A stretch of DNA of 64,000 nt from Capra hircus (GCF_001704415.2 NC_030831.1:45492134-45556133), one strand, 5' to 3'; positions 1 through 10,817 are shown, numbered from the stretch's first letter. Numbers and translations are program-made. Notes: a model not told the origin generated them from the letters alone.

Positions 1-14
1 ACACACACACACAC
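1..14. repeat. (AC)n microsatellite, cut by window edge
   Basis: Seven AC units at the very start of the window. The array probably continues upstream, so its true length is unknown. Confidence 0.9.
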
Positions 15-99
15 TTGTTTCTATCAAAACCTGATAGTTCATTCCGAATCCAAACCATGGAAGATATTGGAGATACAAAAATAAGCAAGCCCTGAGCAT

Positions 100-610
100 G
101 GAAGTCAAGTTACTTAGAGCCTTAAATCTGTTCAATTAATTGGAAAACAGAGTCCATTGTGTGCTAGATAGCATCCAAAGATGGCCACCATCCATTCCTC
201 CTTCCTGTTTATTCTTCTCCCTCCTCTGGGGCCACCCTGGTGACTTTCTTTGATGAATAAACTGAGATGAACGTATCCCTGTGTCAATTCCAGGCCTAGA
301 ACAGAAGCTTTCACTTTTCTGTTTTCTTGGGAAGCAGCCACCACACTCTGAAGAAGCTTGGGCTAGACTTCTAAATGATTTGATACCACTAACCACTCTT
401 CCTCTCCTGGAGAGAAAGAAGCCATTTGGAGGTGAACCAAGGCATCAAACATGCAGGTGAAGCTTTCCTGCACCTTCCAACCCAGCCATCAGCTGAATGT
501 CGCTAAGTGAGTAACAAAGGGAACAAAAGCCCTGCTCAAATTCCTGACCCCCAGAGGCAAGAGAACTATCGTATCTTTGAGATTGTTTGGCAGCAACTGA
601 CATTTGGAAA
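100..610 (+). repeat. Possible degraded LTR (MaLR/ERVL-like)
   Basis: The stretch contains 'gatggccaccatccattcctcc' type wording near 180-200, a 'cagccaccacactctgaag' block near 335, and 'gctgaatgtcgctaagtgagt' followed by 'attcctgaccccc' near 493-550. This order resembles old mammalian MaLR/ERVL long terminal repeats that I recall. No internal retroviral sequence is attached. Divergence is high and the family name is a guess. Confidence 0.25.
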
Positions 611-1477
611 AAGAAAGTGGTGGTAAGATGAGCACAGTCAAAACAGTTATTAGCCTTGTGCAGTGAAAGATCTTTAAAAAAGAAAATACCTCACTGTGAT
701 CTACTTCTCCTTGTTTATTTGACCCCACATGAAGATGCGAGTGAGCTGGCAGGAATCCCAGAATTGGAAGTTGTGGCTCTTACAACCTCACCTGGTGCTT
801 TCTTAACCTTTAGCTTGTTTTCTATAAGAAAAAGTCTGGGTCTTCTATTTCTTTGTTCCCTTCCTAAGTAAAGACCTCTACATGTTGTGCTGGGCACATA
901 AAAGATCATCAATAAAGATTAAGAATTATTTTTCTAATGTTTAACCCAAATGTCAATCCCCAGCTTATTCCACCCTCCCCCCATGAAACCTTTAGCCCAG
1001 TCACATCGTAGCCCAAGACTTAAGGTTGAATTGGAGTCACTTAGCCATCAAGAGAAAAGTAGTTTTGACTTAACAAACGAACCCAAGCCATAGGAGGATG
1101 GGGTGTTCTCAGCACATGGATCCTGTATGGGACTCCCTCTCGGAAGCTCTTTGGTGGAGAATTGCCTGGGTTTAAAATAAAAGAGTGTCTGGAATGGACC
1201 AAAATCCCTATTGGCTTCAAATTCTCCAAAGAGGCATAAAACCTGGCCAGGGTCCCAAAGCAGACCCGACCATCAGAGCGAGGCATTCAGATGGTTCATA
1301 TGTACTAATTGTGAGTGGTTGTCACTGGTTCAGCACCATTCTCTGAGAAGAAAGACTCTGCCGGCCTAGGTGGTAGCTGTTCCATAAAGATCACTGTTGG
1401 ATAAATCATTGGAAAAGATTATATTGTACATACGTAAATTGTCCAGGAATTAAAAAACACAACTCTTCACAACATTC
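611..1477. other. Unassigned non-coding DNA
   Basis: I see no gene or recognisable element here. A short 'gtgctgggcacataaaagatcatcaataaag' phrase near 880-915 could be the tail of an L2 or MIR copy. The open frames present are short and have no recognisable motif. Confidence 0.5.
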
Positions 1478-1605
1478 CTTCTTTTCATTCATTCATCAAG
1501 TGTTTATTGAGAATCTGCTGTGTGCTACACACACAGTGTGCTGAGGCGCTGGGACACAGACACAGACCAAAGTTCCTGGGCTCAAGTGGATCTCATTAAC
1601 AATAA
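1478..1605 (+). repeat. Old L1M/L2-type 3' fragment
   Basis: The phrase 'cattcatcaagtgtttattgagaatctgctgtgtgct' followed by 'gcgctgggacacagacacagacc' and 'gttcctgggctcaag' is the degenerate wording of an ancient LINE 3' region (tgcctactatgtgccaggcac... family). It is a fragment and cannot be assigned to a subfamily by eye. Confidence 0.45.
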
Positions 1606-1707
1606 CCTTTTTGAACGATTTTTGTTGGCAATCTTCCTGACAAAGATTGTTTAGTCGCTACTTTCTTATAAAACAAATGCTGAAATTAAATGTAGCCTCT
1701 TCTACAC

Positions 1708-1918
1708 AGTGAAAGTTAAAGTGATAGTTGCTCAGTCCTGTCTGACTCTTTGCCACCCATGGACTATAGCCCACCAGGCTCCTCTGTCCATAGGATTTCC
1801 TAGGCAAGAATACTGGAGTGGGTTACCATTTCCTCCTCCAGGGGATCTTCCCAACCCAGGGAATGAATCCAGCTCTCCTGCATTGCTGGCAGATTATTTA
1901 CCGTCTGACCCACCCATT
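1708..1918 (-). mobile_element. Bov-tA SINE
   Basis: Reverse-oriented ruminant tRNA-derived SINE. Diagnostic blocks in order are the 'gctcagtcctgtctgactctttgcc' body, 'ccaccaggctcctctgtcca', 'gcaagaatactggagtgggtt', 'ggggatcttcccaaccca', then the degraded tRNA-like head. The internal promoter head is mutated, so this is an older copy. No clear target-site duplication is visible. Confidence 0.9.
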
Positions 1919-3049
1919 GCTAAAGAATGCAAAAGTCTCATGGGTTACTGAGTTACATGAAGCTGCCTGCCCTAATATAAAAGTGTTCTTTATTGCTGTG
2001 CTGGGTCTAGACAGTCTTTCTTTTTCACTCCACACACTCTGCTCTGTTTCTGCCTAATGCTAATGCCTCTCATAACCCAATTTCAGTCCTCATTCTCCAT
2101 ATCTAACCTTCTGTAGGCTTTGGCAAGCTATCTATAACTAAACATATTGGAACCATGTGTCAAAGAGGAGTCAAGAAAGTGCTGGGGAAAGAATGGTACA
2201 TGGGCTTTATTGATTGCAAAAAATCTGTGGGAAACTATTTCAGTTGTTTGGAAGGTTTTGGTACTTGCACATGGGGTCCAAGATCTGAGTTGCTACTAGT
2301 CTGGCCTTTGAATAAATGGGGTGCTTTTTACTTAGCTTAGACTTAGACTTTATTTTAGACTTTATTTTTACTTAGACTTTATTTTTGGTGAGACAAAGCC
2401 ATCAGGTTAACTGAAGCCAGAAGAGCCCCATGTATTCTGATACACAGAAGTTTCTACAAAACTGAAACCATTTCAAGTTTAAATGTGTCCTTTGAGAACT
2501 GGTCGCAGCGATCACATTATGTGATCAATTTCACAGTCTATGTGAATTCAAGTGTCTGACGATTATATCACCCCTGGTCAGGGAGTGCTCCTTAGAAATC
2601 GCCTTCCTTTCATTTGGAGCCAAGACTCCAAGGTCAGAGACTAGAAGAGGCCAAATGATGCGGAGTGGCAAGCTGGAGCACTGAGCTAATCTCACTTAGG
2701 GCTTTGCATTTGGACCCCATCTTTTCTAATGACTAAAGCTGGCTCAGCAGTTTCATGAAGCCAAACATACCAGACTCAAGAGCCTAAATCAGGAAGAGGA
2801 TAGAAAAGAAAGAAACACCCTTGTTTACAGCCCTGAGTTGTCCTGGGCTTTGGACTTCACATTAGGGTAAAAGAGAGTGCGGAATTGTGACTTTGCTCAG
2901 GTGGGCTCCTTGAGGCTGAGGATGCAAAGCTGCAACCCTGGGAGAGACATTAAGGGTTATTTTGTGTGTTTCATCTCCATGAATTCCATCCCTGCTCCTC
3001 ATCACTGCCGATTACTTCTTTATGAGACCTCACTGGAGCTGGAAGCAAA
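1919..3049. other. Unassigned non-coding DNA
   Basis: No gene seen. Positions 2337-2393 hold an imperfect triplication of a 'ttagactttatttt' unit. The rest looks like single-copy mammalian DNA with open frames at chance length. Confidence 0.5.
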
Positions 3050-3232
3050 TTTATAGAAGAGTGGCAAATGTCAGAAATAAGAAGCTAGAAGGGGCCAAAC
3101 ACTAACTAGTTCAAATAGCTAGATGTATAGACAAGGGGGAAAAGTCCAGAGAGATATGCTGACTTACTCAGGATGCAAAGTTGGTTCAGAACTCAGATTC
3201 AACCCCAGTGGTTTTCCCACCAGACCCTGTGT
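3050..3232 (-). repeat. MIR-like SINE fragment
   Basis: The run 'tatagacaagggggaaaagtc', 'cttactcaggatgcaaag', 'gaactcagattcaacccc' and 'ccagaccctgtg' follows the reversed MIR pattern (gaggaaactgag... ggtcacacagc... gattcgaaccc... gactccagag). It is heavily diverged and ends where the next element begins. Confidence 0.5.
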
Positions 3233-3585
3233 CTTAGTTCAGGCTGGTATAACAGAATACCATAGACTGGGTGGCTTAAACAACAATTATTTATTTCTCA
3301 AAGTTCTGGAGGCTAAAAGTTCAACATCAGGATGCCAGCATGGTCAGATTCTTGGTGAAGACCCTCTTCCTGTTTACAGGTGACCATCTTTTCATTGTGT
3401 CCTCACGTGGCAGAAAGAAAAATCATCTCTCTTGTATCTCTTTTTATAATGACACTGATTTCTTTCATGGAGGCTCCATCTTCATGACCTAATCACCTCT
3501 CAAAGGCCCCACCTCTTAGTACCATCACACTGGGGCTTAGGATTTTGGCATATAAATTGGCGGAGTCTATAACATCCAGTCTATA
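3233..3585 (+). repeat. Ancient interspersed repeat, probably L1M 3' end
   Basis: Contains the classic placental-mammal phrase 'taccatagactgggtggcttaaacaaca', then 'ttatttctcaaagttctggaggcta', 'aggcccca', and an end similar to 'gggcttaggattttggcatat'. The same family recurs at 5401-6600. I believe it is an L1M-lineage 3' region, but the subfamily name needs RepeatMasker. Confidence 0.7.
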
Positions 3586-3689
3586 ACTTTACATAAAACA
3601 ACTTTATGAGCTTCTTCATCTTATTTTACCACACATAGCTAAGATGAAGCCCTTATAAATGTAGTAGTATTATTATTATTAAAGAAGCT

Positions 3690-4018
3690 CACACTCAGAA
3701 CAATAGCATGTCACATCTCAAAGGAACTTTAGAGTTATTCTGATCCAGCCCTCATATATTACAGATTGTTCAAGGTCAAGGAAGGGCCTTCATGGAGAAT
3801 ATGGGGCCTAGATTCAAAGGATTTCAAAGGATTGAAACTGGAGCAGGAATATATAAAATTACAGATTTGGGAAACTCAGAGATCATTAGTCCTACCCTGA
3901 GGGTGACCCTGAGATTAGACAGGGGAACTAGCTAGTTCAGGGTCAGTTAATGGTAGCGCTAGCTCCTAAATCTTGGCACCATCATCCTTAGTGCTGTTCA
4001 CTGCACCACAGGGCATCT
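3690..4018 (-). repeat. MIR-type SINE fragments
   Basis: 'ttagagttattctgatccagccc...tattacag' (near 3730-3765) and 'ggggaactagctagttcagggtcagttaatggtagcgctagctcc' (near 3921-3965) ending in 'agtgctgttcactgcaccacagggc' match the reversed MIR/THER-type layout. There may be two adjacent copies or one interrupted copy. Confidence 0.5.
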
Positions 4019-4539
4019 TTGCAGCCATTGATGGGGAGAAAAAATACATCTTTCAAATATTAGCATATTGTAAAATCACAGTTCACTGAAATTCTCAGGA
4101 AATGAGGCATTCTGGTTAAATGAATTAGCTGGTTAATGAGACCCGAGGTCTGTTCCATGTCTGTAATTCTTGCCTACTTTTCCATCTGCTGTGATATCTG
4201 ATCCTTCACAAAGAGGCAACCAGAAAGCTCTTCCTGTTTCTGCTCTAGTTTATGGAAATCTCTCCAAAACGTCAGATTCTCATTTTCTTTTTATACTCAG
4301 TCTAATCTAGTGACTATCACTGGGTCTTTGTTTGCTGATGAAGGATCTTGCTAGCGCTGTGTAACACTTGCTAGTAATGACAAGGCTAGGATAGATTATT
4401 TTACGCACTTCCATTATTTCTGACAACCTTTCCGACTTGAGCTGGATATGACAAATAGACAAAGATTTTGTTGAAAATGTAATTTGTCTCTACCTCTTTC
4501 TAGTCTGGAGTGATGGGAATGAAAGTTAAGAAATTACAG
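4019..4539. other. Unassigned non-coding DNA
   Basis: No gene, repeat or RNA recognised. Base composition and frame lengths are ordinary. Confidence 0.5.
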
Positions 4540-4735
4540 TTCATTGAGTTCCCACAGCACATAGGCATGGTTCCTAAGTGACATTCTCACTGAACCCTCT
4601 TTCCCACCCTGGGAGATTAGGATCTCCATGCTCATTCTTCAGATAAAGAATCTGAGGGTTAGAGAGGTTAAATAACTTGCCCAAAATTGTACAGATAAAG
4701 CGGGATGGGGTTGGGGTTTAAACCTAGCTCGGGGT
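4540..4735 (-). repeat. MIR SINE
   Basis: Reversed MIR: 'ggagattaggatctccatgctcattcttcagataaagaatctgagggttagagaggttaaataacttgcccaa' is almost the textbook reverse-strand MIR core, followed by a degraded 'gggtttaaacctagc' block. Confidence 0.75.
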
Positions 4736-4849
4736 AGACGGTCAGCAACAACTGTGCAAAGGACTAGGGGTATATTTCTAAGTGTTTGACTTTAACCAAA
4801 AGTCCCAGAGCTAACAATCCTGTGTGGTGGCAAGATGGAAACATTCTGT

Positions 4850-4930
4850 ATCTTCTGGGGGTCATTTTTTCTTCCTGGGCCTTGGTTTCCTTATTTATAA
4901 AATGGGAAAGGAGAGAAATGCAGCAGGCGC
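4850..4930 (+). repeat. MIR SINE core fragment
   Basis: 'cctgggccttggtttccttatttataaaatgggaaagg' is the forward MIR core (cctcagtttcctcatctgtaaaatgggg). Confidence 0.6.
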
Positions 4931-5400
4931 CTTCTTACTAAACAGTCCTTACCCACCAGCCTGAGTGTTTTCTCATTTCCGTATCTAGACTTGGAACTAT
5001 ACACAGCGAAGGAGACACATCTGTTTCTTGTTGTTAGAGTCATTTAATCAGAGAGACAACATGGCAATGAGTGAGCAATTCAAGAACAAATGGATAAGAT
5101 GGACTGTCTACATTTTCTCAAGCCAAGAAAATACACATTAATTGTGAGTAAAAAAAAAGCCATACATTCCAAAGTTTAACCTTCAAATGCAAGGATGCTA
5201 GGAGTATTGACTTCCTTCTTCTTAAGCTGTCCAAAGGGCTTCTTGAAGGAGGTAAGATTCTTTGCATTGTGTGAGAGAGAAAACTCTCTGAGTAGGATCA
5301 AAGATGATATGTTCTAGTGTTTATTAATGCTGAAAGAAGGTTTGGAGGCAAGCATGAAATAGTCTTGAAGAAGACATAGAATGTTAGCTGGGGTGGGGGC
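4931..5400. other. Unassigned non-coding DNA
   Basis: No gene or assignable element. Includes a short poly-A run near 5150. Confidence 0.5.
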
Positions 5401-5519
5401 GGGGTGCTACCATAACAAGCTACCATAACCAGATAGCTTTAAAACAACAGAAATTCATTCTTTCACAGTTTTGGAAGCTAAAAGTCTGCAGTCGAGGTGT
5501 TGGCAGGATTGCTTCCTCC

Positions 5520-5857
5520 TTTTTTTTTTTTTTAAGTCGCTCAGTCATGTGCCAACTCTTTGCGACCCCATGGACTATAGCCCACCAGGCTCCTCTGTCC
5601 ATGGGGATTTTCCAGGCAAGAATCCTGGAGTGGGTAGCTGTTCCATTCTCCAGGGGATCTTCCCAACCCAAGGATTGAACCCAGGTTTCCCGCATTGCAG
5701 GCAAATTCTTTACCATCTGAGCCACCAGGGAAGCCCAAGAATACTGGAATGGGTAGCCTGTCCCTTCTCCAAGGGGTTTTCCTGACCAAGAAATTGAACC
5801 AGGGTCTCCTGCATTGCAGGCAGATTCTTTACCAACTGAGCTACCAGGGAAGCCCAC
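5520..5857 (-). mobile_element. Bov-tA SINE with duplicated head
   Basis: Starts with a poly-T run (the reversed tail), then a full Bov-tA body and tRNA-like head ending 'gagccaccagggaagccc' near 5737. A second partial copy of body plus head follows at once ('aagaatactggaatgggtagcc...' to 'gagctaccagggaagccc', about 5738-5857). Both heads carry recognisable reversed B-box sequence. The element sits inside an older L1M-type repeat. Confidence 0.9.
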
Positions 5858-6112
5858 GGGTTGCTTGCTTCTGAGGGCTCTGAGAATGAATCCATTCCAG
5901 GCCTCTCTCCTGGTTTTGGTGGTTATCACCCATACTTGACTTTTATATGTATCACTTCAGTCTCGGAAGAGATTCTGAAGAGGTTATATGCATCGCCTCT
6001 GTCTTCTTACAACATTTCTCCCTAAATGTCTGCAGTTTTTCTACAAAGACAGTTAGTCACATTGATTCAGGGCCCATTCCTCTCTAGTATGACCTCCTTT
6101 TAACATAATTCC

Positions 6113-6523
6113 TTCTTTTGTTGTTCAGTCATTCAGTTGTGTCCGACTCTTTGCAACCCCATGGACCACAGCACGCCAGGCTTCCCTGTCCTTCACCGTC
6201 TCCCAGAGTTTGCTCAAACTCATGTCCATTGAGTCAGTGGCCATCCAACCACCTCATCGTCTGTTGTCCCCTTCTCCTCCTGCCTTCTATCTTTCCCAGC
6301 ATCAGGGTCTTTTCCAGTGAATCGGCTCTTGGAATCAGGTGGGCAAAGTATTGGAGCTTCAGCTTCAGGCTCAGTCTTTCCAATGAATATTCACAGTTGG
6401 TTTCCTTTAGGATTGACTGGTTTGATCTTCTTTTAGTCCGAGGGACTCTCAAGAGTTCTCCAACACCACAGTTTGAAAGCATCAATTCTTCAGCACTCAG
6501 CCTTCCTTACTCTCCACAATCCT
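6113..6523 (-). mobile_element. BovB LINE 3' end, 5'-truncated
   Basis: Antisense BovB: 'gttgttcagtcattcagttgtgtccgactctttgcaacccc' (3' UTR), then the reverse complement of the reverse-transcriptase C-terminal coding region ('ttcccagcatcagggtcttttcc', 'ggattgactggtttgatcttc', 'agcatcaattcttcagcactcagcc'). The minus-strand frame at 6234-6485 is a decayed piece of that C-terminus. Non-functional. Confidence 0.92.
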
Positions 6524-6600
6524 ATTTTCAAATAATGTCACATCTTAAGATACTGAGAGGTTGAAACTTCAACATATATTTTTGGAGGACACAGCTCAAC

Positions 6601-6954
6601 TCATTAAAAGGTGAAAAAAGCAGAGGAGTTGGATGCTAATGTCAGCAAAAGCAGAGGGGTAGAAATATTCAGGTTTGCAGGACCATGAGGGCAATGAAAC
6701 AGGGATTCCTAGATGGCCAAAGGCAAATAATCAAGTGTATTCCTTAAGCCTCAGTTTCAGCAGGGCTGTCACTGGCTGCTGTAGGTAGGTCATTCTCTCG
6801 CACCTTCCAGTCCAGAACTTACAAGGAGAGGGGCTACATCTGCTAAACAATTCAGACCACAACACAAGCACTCCCACACTCTTTCCTTCCTCCCTCCCTG
6901 CACTATCTATCCTTCCCTGCTTCCCTCCCTTCCTATCACCCTTCCTTCCCTTCT
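6601..6954. other. Unassigned DNA with pyrimidine-rich tract
   Basis: No gene. Positions 6880-6956 are a C/T-rich tract built from cctt/ccct units, a low-complexity feature. Confidence 0.55.
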
Positions 6955-7840
6955 TCAACAAACACGTATGGACAACCATTATGTGCCAGAAGCATCGTTC
7001 TAGGTTCTCTGTTCCAGGTGCTGGAGATACCACAATGAACAAAACAGACAACCACCACCCCAAATCCTTGCAATCATGGAGCTTATACACTAGCAGAGAA
7101 TGACAACAAGCTGTGAGCATAAAAAGTAAATCATATAATATAGTTGAAGGTTTTAAGTGTTTTATAAATGGAGGGCAAACGGGGGGCATGGAGAGTAGAG
7201 TAATGAAACATGGGGGTTCAGGGGCTTGTGCTGCATGTTTTAACAGGGTTGTCAAGACAGATAGACCTCACAGAGAAGGGGACATTTGAGTGAAGACTTG
7301 TAGGAGGTGAGGGAATGAATTGTGCAGATAACTGGGAGAAAGATTCCAGACTCAGAGAGGAATCAGTGCCAACTGGAAGTGTGCCTGGCAGTAAAAGGCC
7401 CACGTGGGCCCCTGAATAAGGGAGTGGGGGAAAGTGATGAGAGATGAGGTCGGAGAGGAGTAGGTGACACCTTGTGGGTTATTTAAGGACTTTGGTTCTT
7501 GTCCTGGGGAAGTGGTAAGGCTTTGGCAAGTTAAGTCTGAAGTGTCATGATCTGACTTACATTTGCCTGGCCTCGTTGGCTGCTGCATAGAGCATAGACT
7601 GCCGTGGCTGTGGGAGAGGCAGGGAGCAGGTAGGAGGCTATAGTTAGCATCCAGGTAAGAGCTGCCACCAAGCGGGATGGGGAGGGCAGTGGAGTAAGCA
7701 GGCAAACAGGATGATCAGGAGTGCAGGTTGGAACGAAGCGCAGAGATGGAACAGAGGCATTTGGATATAGGATTCTGGAGTTCAGCAGAGAGGTCTGACT
7801 TGGAAATAAATACTGGGTGTCATCAACATGTAGATGGTGT
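6955..7840 (+). repeat. L1M-type LINE 3' UTR, long old copy
   Basis: Reads through the well-known old L1 3'-UTR text in order: 'attatgtgccagaagcatcgttctagg', 'gtgctggagataccacaatgaacaaaacagac', 'cttgcaatcatggagcttatac', 'gacatttgagtgaagacttgtaggaggtgagggaatgaa', 'gatgagagatgaggtcggag', 'ttaaggactttggttctt', 'tgtcatgatctgacttac', 'ggctgctgcatagagcatagactg', 'ggaggctatagttagcatccaggtaagag'. The open frames here, including minus-strand 7531-7872, are accidental. Confidence 0.75.
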
Positions 7841-8342
7841 TTGTGGTACTTATCTATCACTGTGTAATACATTATTCCAGAGTTAGAAATCTAAAATAAC
7901 AATCATTTACATGTACAGCTTCTGCCGTCAGGAATCTGGGAGCAGCCTCCTGAGACTGCACTCAGGCTGTCAGCCAAGGTGCAGTCATTGCAAGGCTCCA
8001 TGGGGCCGGAGAACCCACTGCCAGGCTCATGGCCTCAAAGCTGTCAGGCCTCGGTTCCTGGCTGGCTGTGGGCCGGAGGCTCCAGTTCCCCGATACGTGG
8101 GCCTCCGCACAGGGCTGCTCACGCAACATGGTGGCTGGCTTCCCCAGAGCGAGTAATTCGGGAGAGGAGGAGAGAGGAAACAAGGCGGAAGCTGCAGCCT
8201 TTTTCATAACCGAAGCTCAGAACTGACGTAGTCACACTCTGCTGTGTGGCTTTGGCCACAAGCACCAGCCCTGTTACTATGCAGGACCCGGATTCCAGGA
8301 GGAGGCGGCAGTTGGCGGCCATCTTGGAATCTAGTTACCTTA
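7841..8342 (+). repeat. Ancient L1M-type repeat, nearly full unit
   Basis: Follows a placental repeat family: 'atctatcactgtgtaatacattattcc', 'gaatctgggagcagcctcc', 'ctgtcagccaaggtgcagtcattgcaaggctccatggggccggag', 'gtgggcctccgcacagggctgctc', 'atggtggctggcttccccagagcgagtaatt', ending 'ggcggccatcttggaatc'. It retains many CpGs, which gives a local GC peak that should not be taken for a promoter. Copies of the same family occur at 48960-49200 and 52191-52690. Confidence 0.65.
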
Positions 8343-9059
8343 TGTGTAAATCTCAGGACAGGGGAGATCAATGAAAGTCCCTCTCCCTTTTCCTTCTTTT
8401 CTTCTTTTTTTCCTTCTATCCTTTTTTCCCCCATTCTTTTCTCCTTCTTTATCCTTCATCTCTTTCTTCCTGCCACACAGTCACCTCCTATGTGTCAGGC
8501 CTATGTAAGGCCACTGGTGTCAGAGACAACTTAAACACAGTCCTTGTTCCTGAGGAACAAATACACACCAGCACCACATTGACCCCAAGCTGGGCAGACG
8601 TGGGAGGAGCAATGGATGTGGGGATTCAAGGAAACTTCAGAGAACCTAGAGCTGCTGAAGGGTGACCATGGGGATCTAAGTAGACAGAAGTGGTAAGAGA
8701 GTTGGGGACCAAAAATAAGAGGACCATCATACTCATGTGGAAGGTGAAACCAAGACCCCTCCCTCCACCACCACCACCACCCAATTCCAAGGGTCAGGCT
8801 CTGTCTCTAAGGCCCTGTTATTCCTCACAAACCCTCCTACCAGGACATGGATGCTCACAGCCGTCAGAGGGTGCCTGCCAGGCTGAAGGAGTCATGAGGC
8901 AGAGAGCTCGGTGAGCCTCCACACAGGTGCGAACAGCAGTGGTCTCAGAGCTAAGGATCAGATCACATCCAGACCCTGCCCCTAACCCCACGACAGCCAG
9001 GCCTGCTGGAGCAGGGCCAGGCAGCCCCATAGATCCCAGACCAGGCCCAGAGCCTTTGA
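8343..9059. other. Unassigned DNA with low-complexity tracts
   Basis: No gene. A pyrimidine tract spans 8388-8475, and a (CCA)n-like run lies near 8764-8782, where it makes a false poly-proline frame. Confidence 0.55.
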
Positions 9060-9480
9060 AATACAGCTGCCTCTTCCTGGGCCTGCTCCCCGCGCCCCCG
9101 TGGTGTCATTTCCAAATCCATTACATTCCAATGGCTTTGGGATCTTTTAATTACATGTGACGAAGCCTCGCCATTGCTGGAATTAGACGGCCTGTGTTGA
9201 CGATTTATAGGCCTCAGCTTTCACACAAGCAGGGTAATAAATAACATGAAATGGGCCCTTAAGTATTAAAAACTTCAGAGCTACCCACTAAGCCATGACA
9301 GAAAGAAGGGGGGAAAAAATGAAAGGGTAAAAAATCAAAAAAACAGTAATGTCTGTGTTTCACGTTTAAAATACTGTATGTGAAACAGGGAATGTCAAAA
9401 ATACGGGGTGCCGAGCAATACGCAACTCATAAAATTTTATCTCTGGTATGAGGATTTCCAACCACATGATGAGGATGGTC
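9060..9480. promoter_or_regulatory. Candidate conserved non-coding element
   Basis: A repeat-free AT-rich block with homeodomain-type cores, for example TTTAATTACATG near 9147 and GGAATTAGACGG near 9180. It also has TTTATAGG, AAATAAC and GTATTAAAAAC strings and few long frames. This texture is typical of conserved enhancers near developmental genes. Conservation is inferred only from composition and lack of insertions. Confidence 0.3.
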
Positions 9481-10610
9481 CTTTTTTTTTTTAATCCTGG
9501 GTAATTCAAGGCTGATGAGGTGACTGAGAGGGCAGGTTGCCTGGTACACCCATTTAGTTCCCCAGATTTAATGGCAAGGTGAGGACTAGAGGGTGAAACA
9601 GCCCCCAGTTCCCCCAGGACTTGCCTCCTGGCCCCCTGACCAGCCACGTTCCCTTCCTCTGGCTCATGCTAGTCTCTGTAGCTGGCATGATGTCCCCTCC
9701 TTTTCTTCCAGCCGTATTTCTGACACCCCCTACCCAGTGCCCAGAGGCATCCTCTGACTGCACCAGGTACTCTCCACCAACACGCCACATCCAAGGTCAG
9801 CCAGAGGCTGGCACAAGGAGTCCCCAAGCCCAGTCCTACCCATAGGTCTTACCTGTGCTCAGAGTGGAGACTTCCCGAGGGCCAGGACAGGGCTCTTGCT
9901 TCCCTTCTATTCCCTCTTGACACCTGGCACAGGGCCGAGCACACAGCAGCGACTCCACAAAGCTTTTAAGATTAAGAAGCCAAGAATCAGGAATCCAGTT
10001 GGATTCCAGTCCAGAGAAGCCAGAAATAGCATGTGAGAGAGAATGCAGGGAGAGAAGGGACAGGACAGGAGGAGAAGGAGAAAAACCTTATCTCAGCCTC
10101 GTGGATGGGGAGGAACAGGCATTCAGATGCTTCAAGCTTGGTGGGACCTCCTCACTGTGATAGTACAAATGAGACTCGAAGGATACTGGGATCCAAAGTA
10201 TTTGGGGAGGCAAGGGTATTTTGCGCCCTTCCTTGGTCTTCTTGCCAGCATGCTGCCTCTTCCGTGATCCAGCTGTGTGCCTGTGTCCTCCTCTGCTCCC
10301 ATCACTCACAGCCTGATGAGCGCTGTTCTGGGACCACGGCCCACTAAAGTCATCTCGCCCATGGAGACAAATATCTCAAACTCAGAGCCCCTCATAGGAC
10401 CTGGCCAGCCTGGAGAGAGGCTGGCCCTGGATCAGATGCCCACCCTAGTTCAATCAGCCATCTGTAAGGGCACCAGTTTAGCTGCTCAGGGAAAGGAATG
10501 GACAGTCCTGTGTCCATCAGGGAGCTGAGGAAGGACAGGATTTCTTGGGGCCTCAACTACAGAATGGTTTGCAAAAGAGACTGAACTTTTGGGGGCCTTA
10601 AAAGCTGGCC
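9481..10610. other. Unassigned DNA with an L2 tail
   Basis: At 9845-9975 the phrase 'tggagacttcccgagggccaggacagggctcttg...cacctggcacagggccgagcacacagc' resembles the L2 3' end on the plus strand. The rest, including the 104-codon frame at 10033-10347, has no recognisable coding signature. Confidence 0.45.
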
Positions 10611-10619
10611 CAAGTGTAA

Positions 10620-10808
10620 ATTCAGTTCAGTTCAGTTCAGTCACTCAGTCGTGTCCGACTCTGCGACCCCATGGACTGCAGCACACCAGGCTTTTCTGTC
10701 CATCACCAACTCCCAGAGCTGACAAAAAGTGGTCCACTGGGGAAGGGAATGAACGGCAAACCACTTCAGTATTCTTGCCTTGAGAACCCCATGAACAGTA
10801 TAAAAAGG
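10620..10808 (-). mobile_element. BovB insertion with 5' inversion
   Basis: Positions 10620-10720 are antisense BovB 3' UTR (repeated 'ttcag', then 'gtcgtgtccgactctgcgaccccatgg'). Positions 10721-10808 are sense BovB 5' region ('gacaaaaagtggtccactggggaagggaatg', 'ttgagaaccccatgaacagtataaaaaggc'). The composite is bounded by an exact 9-bp target-site duplication CAAGTGTAA (10611-10619 and 10809-10817), so it was one insertion event of 189 bp, as expected from twin priming. Confidence 0.88.
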
Positions 10809-10817
10809 CAAGTGTAA

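Larger units (their letters stand above)
5401..6600 (+). repeat. Ancient L1M-type repeat split by two ruminant insertions
   Basis: Three pieces form one element in the correct order: 5401-5519 ('gctaccataaccagatagctttaaaacaacagaaattca...cacagttttggaagcta'), 5858-6112 ('cttctgagggctctgag...' to 'tgacctccttttaacataatt'), and 6524-6600 ('catcttaagatactgagaggttgaaacttcaacatat'). The gaps are exactly a Bov-tA dimer and a BovB fragment. Same family as 3233-3585. Confidence 0.65.

Noticed and set aside
5420..5929. 169-codon minus-strand frame
   Set aside because: Translation of the Bov-tA dimer and flanking L1M-type repeat; the words match SINE translations seen elsewhere in the window.
6731..7255. 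174-codon minus-strand frame
   Set aside because: Antisense to a pyrimidine tract and an L1M 3' UTR; not coding.
8000..8170. CpG-containing GC peak as a promoter
   Set aside because: The GC peak lies inside an ancient L1M-type repeat, whose consensus is itself CpG-containing.
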